64,000 nucleotides of DNA from Streptomyces sp. NBC_01445. GTDB taxonomy: Bacteria > Actinomycetota > Actinomycetes > Streptomycetales > Streptomycetaceae. The notes beneath the pieces were generated by a model, which worked only from the letters and a program-made list of their open reading frames with translations, was not told the DNA's origin and did not search any database. The stretch is taken from positions 4,464,001 through 4,528,000 of the forward strand of contig NZ_CP109485.1 in assembly GCF_035918235.1 (NCBI RefSeq). The letters are read 5' to 3'. Positions 1-8,190 of this stretch are shown in pieces. Within the stretch, counting starts at the first letter, position 1, and every line of letters begins with the position of its first letter. The position numbers and the translations under genes are program-made.

Positions 1-606
1 GTCGTCCTGTTGGCAGGTCCTTCCGGCTCCGGCAAGTCGTCGTTCGCGTCCCGCTCCGGGCTTCCCGTGCTGTGCCTGGACGACTTCTACAAGGAGGCCG
101 ACGACCCGACGCTGCCGCAGGTGCCGGGCAGCTCGGACATCGACTGGGACTCGCCCCGCTCCTGGGACACGGAGACGGCCGTTGCCGCGATCGCGGAGCT
201 GTGCCGCACGGGCCGCACCCGCATTCCCGTCTACGACATCGCGACCAGCTCACGGGTGGGCGAGGAGACGCTCGACATCGAGCGCACGCCCCTGTTCATC
301 GCGGAGGGCATTTTCGCCGCGGACATCGTGGAGCGCTGCCGGGACCTCGGGCTGCTGGCCGACGCGCTGTGCCTGCGCGGCCGCCCGTCCACGACGTTCC
401 GCCGCCGGCTGCTGCGGGACCTCAGGGAGGGCCGCAAGTCCGTGCCGTTCCTGCTGCGCCGCGGCTGGCGCCTGATGCGCGCGGAGCGCGGCATCGTGGC
501 CCGCCAGACGGCGCTCGGCGCGCACGCGTGCGGCAAGGAAGAAGCCCTCGGCCGCCTGGCCGCGGCCGCCGCGGGCCGGTGCGTGAAGGCCCGCGCCCAG
601 GCGTGA
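1..606 (+). CDS. Uridine kinase-like P-loop phosphotransferase (5' end outside window)
   Basis: The reading frame is open from base 1, so the true start lies upstream. The visible protein opens with a P-loop, GPSGSGKSS, followed about 15 residues later by LCLDDFYK, the acidic substrate-side motif of uridine/pantothenate-kinase-type enzymes. The family phosphorylates uridine or cytidine with ATP or GTP in the cytosol. Later parts (FIAEGIFAADI, an Arg-rich lid near RRRLLRDLREGRKS) also fit. Family membership is seen; the exact substrate is inferred. A strong hairpin terminator follows the stop, separating it from the convergent sigQ. Confidence 0.8.
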   Translation, partial: VVLLAGPSGSGKSSFASRSGLPVLCLDDFYKEADDPTLPQVPGSSDIDWDSPRSWDTETAVAAIAELCRTGRTRIPVYDIATSSRVGEETLDIERTPLFIAEGIFAADIVERCRDLGLLADALCLRGRPSTTFRRRLLRDLREGRKSVPFLLRRGWRLMRAERGIVARQTALGAHACGKEEALGRLAAAAAGRCVKARAQA

Positions 607-632
607 GCGCCCCGCAGAGCCCGTACACATGA

Positions 633-673
633 AAGCGGGACCGGAGAGACCCCCCGGCCCTCCGGTCCCGCTT
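633..673. terminator. Bidirectional hairpin terminator
   Basis: A perfect 14-bp inverted repeat (633-646 with 660-673) lies between two convergent genes, the kinase and sigQ. It is GC-rich and has no long U-tract, as usual for Streptomyces. Confidence 0.75.
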
Positions 674-765
674 CATTCCCCCGTGAAGATCCCCCGTGAT
701 CCCCCCGGTACCGCTCCCCCGTACAACCGTCGCGTCCCCCCGGAGCGACGGCCCGCCCCCAGCCT

Positions 766-1524
766 TCAGGCCACCAGCTCGCCGAAGGACTCCTCCAGGT
801 CACGGCCGAAGCTGAGGGCCTCGTCCTCGCGCAGCCGGCGCAGGGAGCGCCAGATGCTCGACTTCACCGTGCCGACACTGATGTCGAGGATGTCCGCGAT
901 CTCGGGGTCCGTACGACCCTCGTAGTAGCGCAGGACGAGCATCGTGCGCTGCAGTTCGGGGAGGCGGGCCAGGGCCTGCCAGAGAACCGCGCGCAGCTCC
1001 GTGCCACGCATCGCGTCCGTGTCGCCCGCCGTCTCCGGCAGTTCCTCGGTCGGGTACTCGTTCAGCTTGCGGCGGCGCCACGCGCTGATGTGCAGATTGG
1101 TCATGGTGCGGCGGAGGTAGCCCCCGACCGCCGCCTTGTCGCTGATCCTGTCCCAGGCGCGGTACGTCGAGAAGAGGGCGCTCTGGAGCAGGTCCTCGGC
1201 CTCGAACCGGTCACCGGTCAGGTGGTAGGCGGTTGCGTACAGGGAGGCGCGGCGTTCCTGGACGTAGGCCGTGAACTCGGCTTCCGACAGGGACTTCTTC
1301 CGCTCCCCCGATTCCTCCCCGTACGCGGCTCCCCCGTCGGATACCGCCTGGTTCGCGTCAACCACCGTCATGTACGCGGTGTGCTGACGCCCGGTGCCGC
1401 GAGCGCACCCCCGCCCGCTCACGGCACCGGACAGCTCGTGCTTCCCGGAACCGGGACTCCGCACGAGAGCGTCATGAAGACGTGTGACAACTGCGCCAGT
1501 GGTGGTGCTGTGCAGCGTGTTCAT
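766..1524 (-). CDS. sigQ: ECF sigma factor SigQ (SigE family)
   Basis: This is an extracytoplasmic-function sigma factor. A variable N-terminal tail of about 75 residues precedes region 2 (RRASLYATAYHLTGDRFEAE) and region 4 (helix ending EIADILDISVGTVKSS), the actinobacterial SigE-type layout. The ATG at 1524 is chosen because a G-rich Shine-Dalgarno lies just upstream; an in-frame start at 1593 would run into the promoter region. It is transcribed divergently from afsQ1, the arrangement known for sigQ in S. coelicolor, where sigQ is an AfsQ1 target and lowers antibiotic production. Identification rests on sequence resemblance plus this gene order. The AfsQ1-type box in the shared intergenic region supports control by the two-component system. 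No anti-sigma gene is adjacent. Confidence 0.88.
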   Translation of the reverse strand: MNTLHSTTTGAVVTRLHDALVRSPGSGKHELSGAVSGRGCARGTGRQHTAYMTVVDANQAVSDGGAAYGEESGERKKSLSEAEFTAYVQERRASLYATAYHLTGDRFEAEDLLQSALFSTYRAWDRISDKAAVGGYLRRTMTNLHISAWRRRKLNEYPTEELPETAGDTDAMRGTELRAVLWQALARLPELQRTMLVLRYYEGRTDPEIADILDISVGTVKSSIWRSLRRLREDEALSFGRDLEESFGELVA

Positions 1525-1632
1525 CTCGCGCCCCCCGTCGTGGAGTCTCGGTTTCCCGTGGCTCGTAAGGACTTGCGTCCTTGCGATGTCCAAAAGCTTG
1601 CCCGGGCCACTTCATGACGGTGTCCGTCGACT

Positions 1633-1648
1633 GTCACAGACCTGTCAC
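1633..1648. promoter_or_regulatory. AfsQ1-type direct-repeat box
   Basis: The sequence is GTCAC-N6-GTCAC, an exact match to the published AfsQ1 consensus GTnAC-n6-GTnAC. It lies between sigQ (start 1524) and afsQ1 (start about 1763), 109 and 115 bp from the two starts, so it could serve sigQ activation, autoregulation, or both. Confidence 0.8.
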
Positions 1649-1762
1649 AGGGCCCGGGCGTGTGCGAGTCGTGTGTGGATGGGGCCCGAAGCCCCCTCAT
1701 TACGAGCTTGGGAGCGCTCCAACGGTCGAACTTGAGCCGTGCCATGGGACAGAATGACGTCT

Positions 1763-2440
1763 GTGCCTTCCCTGTTGCTGATCGAGGACGACGACGCCAT
1801 CCGTACGGCCCTGGAGCTGTCCCTTACGCGCCAGGGTCATCGGGTTGCCACCGCTGCCACCGGCGAGGACGGTCTGAAGCTGTTGCGCGAGCAGCGGCCG
1901 GACCTGATCGTGCTGGATGTGATGCTGCCCGGCATCGACGGGTTCGAGGTGTGCCGGCGCATCCGGCGCACGGACCAGCTGCCGATCATCCTGCTCACGG
2001 CGCGCAGTGACGACATCGACGTGGTGGTCGGGCTGGAGTCCGGCGCCGACGACTATGTCGTGAAGCCGGTGCAGGGGCGGGTGCTCGACGCCCGGATCCG
2101 GGCGGTGCTCCGGCGGGGCGAGCGGGAGGCCAACGACGCTGCGTCGTTCGGCAGTCTCGTCATCGACCGGGCCGCGATGACGGTCACGAAGAACGGCGAG
2201 GACCTCCAACTGACGCCCACGGAGCTGCGGTTGCTCCTCGAACTGAGCCGCAGGCCGGGACAGGCGCTGTCGCGGCAGCAGTTGCTGCGTCTGGTGTGGG
2301 AGCACGACTACCTCGGTGACTCGCGGCTCGTCGACGCGTGTGTGCAGCGGCTGCGCGCGAAGGTCGAGGACGTGCCGTCGTCACCGACGCTGATCCGTAC
2401 GGTGCGCGGGGTCGGCTACCGGCTGGACACTCCTCAGTGA
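1763..2440 (+). CDS. afsQ1: Two-component response regulator AfsQ1
   Basis: OmpR-type regulator: N-terminal receiver domain with the acidic pocket EDDD (residues 8-11), phospho-acceptor Asp52 (LIVLDVMLPG) and the conserved Lys of VVKP, then a C-terminal winged helix with TPTELRLLLELSR and VRGVGYRL. Starting at GTG 1763 gives 225 residues and puts the acceptor at D52, the residue reported for AfsQ1. An ATG at 1754, which has a slightly better-spaced GGGA, would add three residues. The gene overlaps afsQ2 by 4 bp (GTGA), so the pair is translationally coupled. AfsQ1/Q2 respond to nitrogen-related cues and steer antibiotic production, nitrogen assimilation and development in S. coelicolor. Confidence 0.93.
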   Translation: MPSLLLIEDDDAIRTALELSLTRQGHRVATAATGEDGLKLLREQRPDLIVLDVMLPGIDGFEVCRRIRRTDQLPIILLTARSDDIDVVVGLESGADDYVVKPVQGRVLDARIRAVLRRGEREANDAASFGSLVIDRAAMTVTKNGEDLQLTPTELRLLLELSRRPGQALSRQQLLRLVWEHDYLGDSRLVDACVQRLRAKVEDVPSSPTLIRTVRGVGYRLDTPQ

Positions 2441-4017
2441 GTGATGCGCACGACCGGCTGCGGGGCTGGGCCGCGGCGAAGAAGGCGATACTCGCGGGCC
2501 TGCGCTTCACGAGCCTGCGGCTGCGGCTCGTCGTCGTCTTCGCCCTGGTGGCGCTGACCGCGGCGGTGTCGGCGTCCGGGATCGCGTACTGGCTCAACCG
2601 CGAGGCGGTGCTGACCCGGGCGCAGGACGCGGCGCTCAGCGACTTCCAGCAGGAGATGCAGAATCGGGCCGCGGCGCTGCCCGAGCATCCGACGCAGGGC
2701 GAGTTGCAGCATGCGGCGAACCTGATGGCGAGCAGCAGCCAGCACTTCAGTGTGCTGCTGATCAGCGACGACAAGGACGGCCGGCGGATCGCCGGGAACT
2801 CCGACCTGGACGCGATCACGCTGGCCGAGGTGCCGCGTTCGCTGCGGGACGCGGTGAACAGGGAGCAGCCCCTCACGGACGGCAACAAGCATCCGTACCA
2901 CCTGTACTGGCAGCGGATCGTCAGCAATGACACGCCGTATCTGGTCGGTGGGGCGCGGGTGATCGACGGGGGGCCGACGGGCTACATGCTCAAGTCCCTG
3001 GAGCCGGAGGCGAAGGATCTCAACTCCCTTGCCTGGTCGCTCGGGATCGCGACGGCGCTTGCGCTGATCGGTTCGGCGCTGCTCGCACAGGCCGCGGCGA
3101 CGACGGTGCTCAAGCCGGTGCACCGGCTCGGGAGGGCGGCACGGCGGCTCGGCGAAGGAAAGCTGGACACGCGTCTGCGGGTGTCCGGTACGGACGAACT
3201 GGCCGATCTTTCCAGGACGTTCAACAGGACCGCGGAGAATCTGGAGAAGAAGGTCGCCGACATGAGTGCGCGCGAGGAGGCGTCGCGGCGCTTCGTCGCC
3301 GACATGTCGCACGAGCTGCGTACGCCACTGACGGCGATCACCGCCGTGACGGAGGTACTCGAGGAGGAGCTCGACGCGGAGACCGGTTCGGTCGACCCGA
3401 TGATCGAGCCCGCCGTACGCCTCGTGGTGAGCGAGACGCGCCGGCTGAACGACCTGGTGGAGAACCTCATGGAGGTCACCCGCTTCGACGCGGGCACCGC
3501 CCGGCTCGTCCTCGACCAGGTCGACATCGCCGACCAGATCACGGCCTGCATCGACGCCCGTGCCTGGCTCGACGCGGTGGACCTGGACGCGGAGCGCGGC
3601 ATCATGGCCCGCATCGACCCGCGCCGCCTCGACGTCATCATGGCGAACCTGATCGGGAACGCGCTCAAGCACGGCGGCTCGCCGGTGCGGGTGTCCGTGC
3701 GGCTTGCGGACTCGGAGCTGGTGATCGAGGTCCGTGACCACGGGCCCGGTATCCCGCAGGACGTGCTCCCGCACGTCTTCGACCGGTTCTACAAGGCGAG
3801 CGCGTCGCGGCCGCGTTCGGAGGGCAGCGGGCTCGGGCTGTCGATCGCCCTGGAGAACGCGCACATCCACGGCGGCGAGATCACGGCCGCCAACTCCCCC
3901 GAGGGCGGCGCCGTGTTCACGTTCCGGCTGCCGCTCGACGCGTCACCGCTGACGCTGCCGCCCGATGACGAGGGCGCCGACGGTGGCGGTTCCGGTGAGG
4001 AGGGCGGCGCGCGATGA
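2437..4017 (+). CDS. afsQ2: Sensor histidine kinase AfsQ2
   Basis: A membrane kinase of 526 residues. It has TM1 (about 30-50), an extracytoplasmic sensor segment of roughly 140 residues, TM2 (about 195-215), HAMP, and a DHp helix with the phosphorylated His in DMSHELRTPLTAI. The ATP-binding domain has N-box (NLIGNALKHG), G1 (DHGPGI), F-box (FDRFYK) and G2 (GSGLGLSI). The start GTG overlaps the afsQ1 stop as GTGA; an upstream in-frame start at 2338 lies inside afsQ1 and is not needed. The C-terminus is an acidic, Gly-rich tail. It presumably phosphorylates AfsQ1 Asp52. Its stop overlaps the next start by ATGA. Confidence 0.93.
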   Translation: MSDAHDRLRGWAAAKKAILAGLRFTSLRLRLVVVFALVALTAAVSASGIAYWLNREAVLTRAQDAALSDFQQEMQNRAAALPEHPTQGELQHAANLMASSSQHFSVLLISDDKDGRRIAGNSDLDAITLAEVPRSLRDAVNREQPLTDGNKHPYHLYWQRIVSNDTPYLVGGARVIDGGPTGYMLKSLEPEAKDLNSLAWSLGIATALALIGSALLAQAAATTVLKPVHRLGRAARRLGEGKLDTRLRVSGTDELADLSRTFNRTAENLEKKVADMSAREEASRRFVADMSHELRTPLTAITAVTEVLEEELDAETGSVDPMIEPAVRLVVSETRRLNDLVENLMEVTRFDAGTARLVLDQVDIADQITACIDARAWLDAVDLDAERGIMARIDPRRLDVIMANLIGNALKHGGSPVRVSVRLADSELVIEVRDHGPGIPQDVLPHVFDRFYKASASRPRSEGSGLGLSIALENAHIHGGEITAANSPEGGAVFTFRLPLDASPLTLPPDDEGADGGGSGEEGGAR

Positions 4018-4625
4018 CCGCACGCAGGACAAGACGGCGTTACGCGGTGCTGGGCGCGGCGGTGCTCGCCGCGCTGCTCGCCGGGTGCGGGATCAGGCCG
4101 ACGGAGGTGCCGACGGACTTCGGGGCCGCGCCGTCGCGGGTGCCGTGCACGCTGTCGGACCCGGATCTGGAGTCGCGCACGGGCGGCGAGTTCGCCGTGC
4201 AGGTGTATCTGGTCTGTACGTCACAGCTGGTGAGCGTCGACCGGACGGTGACCCTGCCGAAGGGGCGGGGCGCCTCGGACCGGGTGCGGCTCGCGCAGGC
4301 GCTGCTCGACGAGCTGGAGCAGTCGCCGGCCGGCGCCGAGCGGCAGGCGGGGTACACCACGGACGTCAGGCCCGGGATGACCGTCTCGGGGCCGGGCAAG
4401 GGTGACCCGGACAACGCGCTGCGGCTGAGCGTCCCGCCGGACGACCTCTCGCCGTACGCGCTGGCCCAGATCGTGTGTACGTATGCGAACGGCGGGGCCG
4501 CGGCAAAGGACGACAAGGTCGTGCTCGGCGGTCCTGGTGACGACGCTCTGCGCGCGTACGCCTGCTCGCCGGAGATGCGGACGCGGCCGGGGCTCGTACC
4601 GGCGCCCGCCGAGACGGTCGGCTGA
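4014..4625 (+). CDS. Lipoprotein with GerMN-like region, coupled to afsQ1-afsQ2
   Basis: A 203-residue exported lipoprotein: Arg-rich N-terminus, hydrophobic core and lipobox LLAGC (Cys about 25). The middle part (VQVYLVCTSQLVSVDR followed by a helix with LAQALLDELEQSP) resembles a GerMN-type domain. It shares 4 bp with afsQ2 (ATGA), so it belongs to the same operon. A lipoprotein in this position also accompanies afsQ1/Q2 in S. coelicolor. Its role is not established; by position it could be an accessory of the AfsQ2 sensor on the outer face of the membrane, which is inference. A weak 8-bp hairpin follows at 4662-4693. Confidence 0.85.
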   Translation: MTARRTRRRYAVLGAAVLAALLAGCGIRPTEVPTDFGAAPSRVPCTLSDPDLESRTGGEFAVQVYLVCTSQLVSVDRTVTLPKGRGASDRVRLAQALLDELEQSPAGAERQAGYTTDVRPGMTVSGPGKGDPDNALRLSVPPDDLSPYALAQIVCTYANGGAAAKDDKVVLGGPGDDALRAYACSPEMRTRPGLVPAPAETVG

Positions 4626-4693
4626 CGGGGGCGGGCACGCTTGTCGCGGGCGGACGCCGGCGACGCGGAACCGATCGTCCCGCCGTCCGCGTC

Positions 4694-5245
4694 TTGGGGG
4701 ACGTGCAGCGCCATCGCCCGGGCGGCTCCAAGGCCGCCATCCGCTTCCGTACGGCAGGGATAGTCCTCCTTGCCGCGCATCTGCTTCTCGTCTGCTGGAT
4801 CACGCTGCGACCACTGGACGTGCCGTGGGTCAGCGCCGCGAACCTGCATCCGTTCGCCGGGATCAGGGCGGATCTCGCGCTCGGTCCGGCGGAGGCGGTG
4901 CGGCGCATCGGCAAGGAGCTGGTGCTGCTCGCGCCTCTGGGGGTGCTGCTGCCGATCGCCGGAGGGCGGCTCGTCGTCTCGCCGCTGGGTTCGCTGGTGC
5001 GTACGGTCGCCGCCGGAGCGCTGCTCTCGCTCGGCATCGAGCTGCTGCAGACCGGGGTACCGGGGCAGGTCGTGGACATCGACTCACTGTTCCTGAACAC
5101 GCTGGGCGTGGCCCTCGCGCACGCGGCCGTGGTGCCGACTCTCAGGGGCAGGCTCCGCCGCAGGACCGAGGTCCCCGCCCTCCCCCGGGAGGAGCCCTCT
5201 CAGGGGCGGACCCCGACGATTTCCAGGGTCGGCATCGCCCCGTGA
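4694..5245 (+). CDS. VanZ-like membrane protein
   Basis: About 183 residues with VanZ-family traits: an early transmembrane segment with LRPLD soon after it, a second helix (ELVLLAPLGVLLPIAGG), and the GIELLQTGVPGQVVDIDSLFLNTLG signature. VanZ proteins were named from a teicoplanin-resistance operon, but most chromosomal members have no known role. The start is uncertain: TTG 4694 has no Shine-Dalgarno, and GTG 4703 follows GGGGGA with only one base between. No operon partner is evident. Confidence 0.78.
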   Translation: MGDVQRHRPGGSKAAIRFRTAGIVLLAAHLLLVCWITLRPLDVPWVSAANLHPFAGIRADLALGPAEAVRRIGKELVLLAPLGVLLPIAGGRLVVSPLGSLVRTVAAGALLSLGIELLQTGVPGQVVDIDSLFLNTLGVALAHAAVVPTLRGRLRRRTEVPALPREEPSQGRTPTISRVGIAP

Positions 5246-5354
5246 GCTGACGCTTCGCCCGGTTCGTCACCGTAGCTTTGAAGCCATCGGAGACGTCCCG
5301 GCCAGTCCCGGCCAAGGGGGCGCCTCACCGCTACGGTTCGCGAAGGAGCCCACC

Positions 5355-5555
5355 ATGACCGCCCTTGCCCGCCCCACGAACGGACGGATGATCGGCGGAG
5401 TGTGCGCAGCGCTGGCAAGGCGCTTCGGCACCTCCGCGACCACGATGCGCGTGATCTTCGTGCTCTCGTGTCTGCTTCCCGGTCCCCAGTTCCTGCTGTA
5501 CATCGCGCTGTGGATCCTGCTGCCGAGCGAGGGCAAGGTCCGCCAGGCGTGGTGA
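5355..5555 (+). CDS. Small PspC-domain membrane protein
   Basis: 66 residues, essentially a lone PspC domain: a basic N-terminal helix with GRMIGGVCAALARRFG, then one transmembrane span with LYIALWILLPSE. AAGGAG upstream supports the ATG. PspC proteins sit in the inner membrane and take part in phage-shock/envelope-stress responses in other bacteria; single-domain forms are common in actinomycetes. The strong terminator at 5605 ends the unit. Confidence 0.85.
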   Translation: MTALARPTNGRMIGGVCAALARRFGTSATTMRVIFVLSCLLPGPQFLLYIALWILLPSEGKVRQAW

Positions 5556-5604
5556 CGACGGGGCCCGCAGGCTGATGTACGACAAGGCAGGCTGACGTAC
5601 GACA

Positions 5605-5642
5605 AGGAGGGGCGCACCCGCTCGCGCGGGTGCGCCCCTCCT
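5605..5642. terminator. Strong bidirectional terminator
   Basis: A perfect 17-bp stem (5605-5621 with 5626-5642) with loop TCGC, between the convergent PspC gene and the secreted-protein gene. Confidence 0.88.
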
Positions 5643-5673
5643 GTGTGTCCGTGTGTGCGCCGTGTCGGGTGGG

Positions 5674-6018
5674 TCAGCCGACGGGCAGGGCGCCGCCGGC
5701 GGGCAGCGACTTGACGGGCAGGCCGCCGAGGAGACCGGAGACCGGGTCGCTGCCGTTGGTGGGGAGGGCCTTCGTGACGGCGGGCGTGGCGGCCTTCAGG
5801 CCACCGGCGACGGCGTTCTTGCCGGCAGTGAGGGACTCGGTGCCACCGGCGGGCAGTACCTGCGCGACCTGCTCGGCGGGGAGCGTGCTGGTCACGGTGT
5901 CCAGGGCGGAGCCCGCATCCGGGAGGGCGGGGGCGGCGGACGCGGCACCGGCGCCCGCGGCAGCGAAGGCGGCACCGAGGGCGGCGACACCGAGGGTCTT
6001 GACAGCAGACTGCTTCAT
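5674..6018 (-). CDS. Small secreted protein, Ala/Pro/Gly-rich
   Basis: 114 residues starting with a classical Sec signal peptide (basic start, long Ala/Gly core, cleavage near ASAAPALPD). The mature part is low-complexity, rich in Ala, Leu, Pro and Gly, without Cys or recognisable catalytic motifs. GAGGA lies 11 nt before the ATG at 6018. Similar small secreted proteins with helical repeats are common in Streptomyces and have no assigned function. It lies downstream of add but behind a strong terminator, so it has its own promoter. Confidence 0.75.
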   Translation of the reverse strand: MKQSAVKTLGVAALGAAFAAAGAGAASAAPALPDAGSALDTVTSTLPAEQVAQVLPAGGTESLTAGKNAVAGGLKAATPAVTKALPTNGSDPVSGLLGGLPVKSLPAGGALPVG

Positions 6019-6107
6019 TGTGAAATGAGTCCTCGTGAACGGGGGCTTGAGCGGTCCACGACCGTAAACATGCGTCAGGGCGCGTCGCAACCGGCGAAAT
6101 ACACGGA

Positions 6108-6141
6108 GAAGCGGCCGGGAGCTAATGCTCCCGGCCGCTTC
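6108..6141 (-). terminator. Terminator after add
   Basis: Perfect 15-bp inverted repeat (6108-6122 with 6127-6141), loop TAAT, starting about 20 bp downstream of the add stop codon. Confidence 0.88.
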
Positions 6142-6160
6142 AGATTCGCACAAAGAGGCG

Positions 6161-7318
6161 CTACTGCGCGACAGAACCCCTGGTCGAGGCGGTCTGACGG
6201 AACAGCCATTCGGATTTCAACTCGGCATATCCGGGCTTGATGACGTCATTGATCATGGCCAGTCGTTCATCGAAAGGAATGAATGCTGATTTCATCGCAT
6301 TGACAGTGAACCACTGCATGTCGTCGAGCGTGTAGCCGAATGCGTCGACCAGGTGCTCGAATTCGCGGCTCATGCTGGTGCCGGACATGAGGCGGTTGTC
6401 GGTGTTCACCGTGGTGCGGAAGTGCAGCTTGCGGAGCAGGCCGATGGGGTGGGCCTCGTAGGAGTCGGCAGCGCCCGTCTGGAGGTTGGAGCTGGGACAC
6501 ATCTCCAGGGGGATGCGCTTGTCGCGTACATAGGAGGCGAGGCGGCCGAGCTTGACCGTGCCGTCGTCCTCGACCTTGATGTCGTCGATGATCCGCACGC
6601 CGTGGCCGAGGCGGTCGGCGCCGCACCACTGGAGGGCCTGCCAGATGGAAGGCAGGCCGAAGGCCTCGCCCGCGTGGATCGTGAAGTGGTTGTTCTCGCG
6701 CTTGAGGTACTCGAAGGCGTCGAGGTGGCGGGTGGGAGGGAAGCCGGCCTCCGCGCCCGCGATGTCGAAGCCGACGACGCCCGTGTCGCGGTAGCCGTTT
6801 GCGAGTTCGGCGATCTCCAGGGCGCGGGCCGCGTGCCGCATGGCGGTGAGCAGGGCGCCCACGCGGATGCGGTGGCCGTTGGCCCTGGCGCGGCGCTCGC
6901 CTTCCCGGAAGCCTTCGTTGACCGCCTCGACTACCTCTTCGAGGGTGAGGCCCTGTTCGAGGTGCTGCTCGGGGGCGTAGCGGATCTCGGCGTAGACGAC
7001 GCCGTCCTCGGCGAGGTCCTCGGCGCACTCGGCGGCGACCCGGAACAGCGCCTCGCGGGTCTGCATGACGGCGCAGGTGTGGGCGAAGGTCTCCAGATAG
7101 CGCTCGAGGGAGCCGGAGTCGGCGGCCTCGCGGAACCAGATACCGAGCTTGTCGGGATCGGTCTCCGGGAGGTTCTCGTAGCCCTGTTCCAGGGCGAGTT
7201 CGACGATGGTGCCGGGGCGAAGGCCGCCGTCGAGGTGGTCGTGCAGCAGCACCTTGGGGGCGCGAACGATCTGCTCGGGGGTCGGAATCTGCGAGTTTCC
7301 GCTGGTCTGGCTCGTCAT
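6161..7318 (-). CDS. add: Adenosine deaminase
   Basis: 385 residues. It hydrolytically deaminates adenosine and deoxyadenosine to inosine forms in the cytosol. Metal and catalytic motifs are visible: [10 protein letters not shown] near the N-terminus (two His ligands), FTIHAGE (His plus catalytic Glu), LGHGVRI, and [11 protein letters not shown] (Asp ligand). Many actinobacterial versions read NTDNR where classical ones read NTDDP. The ATG at 7318 lies 6 nt after a TAGAGT -10 box, so the mRNA is probably leaderless. The palindrome CTACGCGCGTAG sits directly upstream of that -10 and recurs at the other nucleoside genes, suggesting common repression. Confidence 0.95.
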   Translation of the reverse strand: MTSQTSGNSQIPTPEQIVRAPKVLLHDHLDGGLRPGTIVELALEQGYENLPETDPDKLGIWFREAADSGSLERYLETFAHTCAVMQTREALFRVAAECAEDLAEDGVVYAEIRYAPEQHLEQGLTLEEVVEAVNEGFREGERRARANGHRIRVGALLTAMRHAARALEIAELANGYRDTGVVGFDIAGAEAGFPPTRHLDAFEYLKRENNHFTIHAGEAFGLPSIWQALQWCGADRLGHGVRIIDDIKVEDDGTVKLGRLASYVRDKRIPLEMCPSSNLQTGAADSYEAHPIGLLRKLHFRTTVNTDNRLMSGTSMSREFEHLVDAFGYTLDDMQWFTVNAMKSAFIPFDERLAMINDVIKPGYAELKSEWLFRQTASTRGSVAQ

Positions 7319-7324
7319 TTCCGC

Positions 7325-7347
7325 ACTCTAACGCCTACGCGCGTAGA
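7325..7347 (-). promoter_or_regulatory. add promoter with shared nucleoside-gene operator
   Basis: The -10 TAGAGT (7325-7330, complement) ends 6 nt before the ATG. Upstream lies the perfect 12-bp palindrome CTACGCGCGTAG at 7335-7346, between the -10 and the expected -35, where a repressor would block transcription. Related palindromes occur at 14411, 18955 and 20169. Confidence 0.7.
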
Positions 7348-7431
7348 TACTCGGTGACGTCCGCCTGTCGATACGTAACGGTGACCCTGCGGACGGGTGG
7401 CGTACACCGGACCTTCTGACACTGTTCTGTC

Positions 7432-8190
7432 ATGGGACAGCAAGCGACGACGGTCCGTGAGGCCCGGCTCGGGAAGGCGATGGGGCCCGTTTCCGCGACG
7501 GTGAGCGGTGTGGTTCTGCTGCTGCCCGCAGGTGAGGAGACCTCCGCGCGCAGGCCGTCACCGCTGGCCTCGGCGGCCGTACGGACCCTGGGGCGCGCCC
7601 TCGTGCGCGAGGGACGGCGGGACGGCCTTGCGGCGCATGTCGTGCACTACCGCGGCCGCGGCTGGAACGGCGCGCAGGCACAGCTCGCGCGCGACGCCGA
7701 CTGGGCCGCGGACGAAGCCGTACGGCGCTACGGCGACATCCCCATCTGCCTCGTCGGGGTCGACATGGGTGCCCGCGCGGCGCTGCACGCGGGCGGGCAC
7801 AGCGCCGTCAACTCGGTGCTCGCGCTTGCCCCTTGGCTGCCCGAGGAGGACGTCGCCGCGCCACCTGAACCGGTGAAACAGCTCGCGGGCCGCCGCGTTC
7901 TGATCGTGCACGGCACGAACGACGAGCGCACGGATCCCGAGCTGTCGTTCCGCCTGGCCGCCCGCGCGAAGAAGTCCAACCGCGACATCTGCCGCTTCGA
8001 GGTGCACTCCGACGGCCACGCGCTCCACCAGCACCGCACCGAAGTCCACGCCCTGGCCCGCGACTTCGTGCTCGGCTCGCTCTTCGGCCGGGCGTTCTCG
8101 CGGCCGCTGCAGGACGCGCTGGCCGCGCCGCCGCCGCTGGGGCTGCGGATGCCGCTGGCCTCGGGCTTCGGCAGGTCGCTCGCGCGGTGA
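7432..8190 (+). CDS. Alpha/beta hydrolase with Asp at the nucleophile position
   Basis: 252 residues of the alpha/beta-hydrolase fold: an early strand VVLLLPAG, the nucleophile elbow LVGVDMGARAAL, an acid turn VHGTNDERTD and a His motif HSDGHALH. The elbow carries Asp111 where lipases and esterases have Ser; with Asp163 and His195 this gives an Asp-Asp-His triad, as in haloalkane dehalogenases and epoxide hydrolases. The substrate is unknown. The ATG at 7432 has no clear Shine-Dalgarno. Its stop abuts the stop of the convergent LysR gene with no gap. Confidence 0.8.
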   Translation: MGQQATTVREARLGKAMGPVSATVSGVVLLLPAGEETSARRPSPLASAAVRTLGRALVREGRRDGLAAHVVHYRGRGWNGAQAQLARDADWAADEAVRRYGDIPICLVGVDMGARAALHAGGHSAVNSVLALAPWLPEEDVAAPPEPVKQLAGRRVLIVHGTNDERTDPELSFRLAARAKKSNRDICRFEVHSDGHALHQHRTEVHALARDFVLGSLFGRAFSRPLQDALAAPPPLGLRMPLASGFGRSLAR

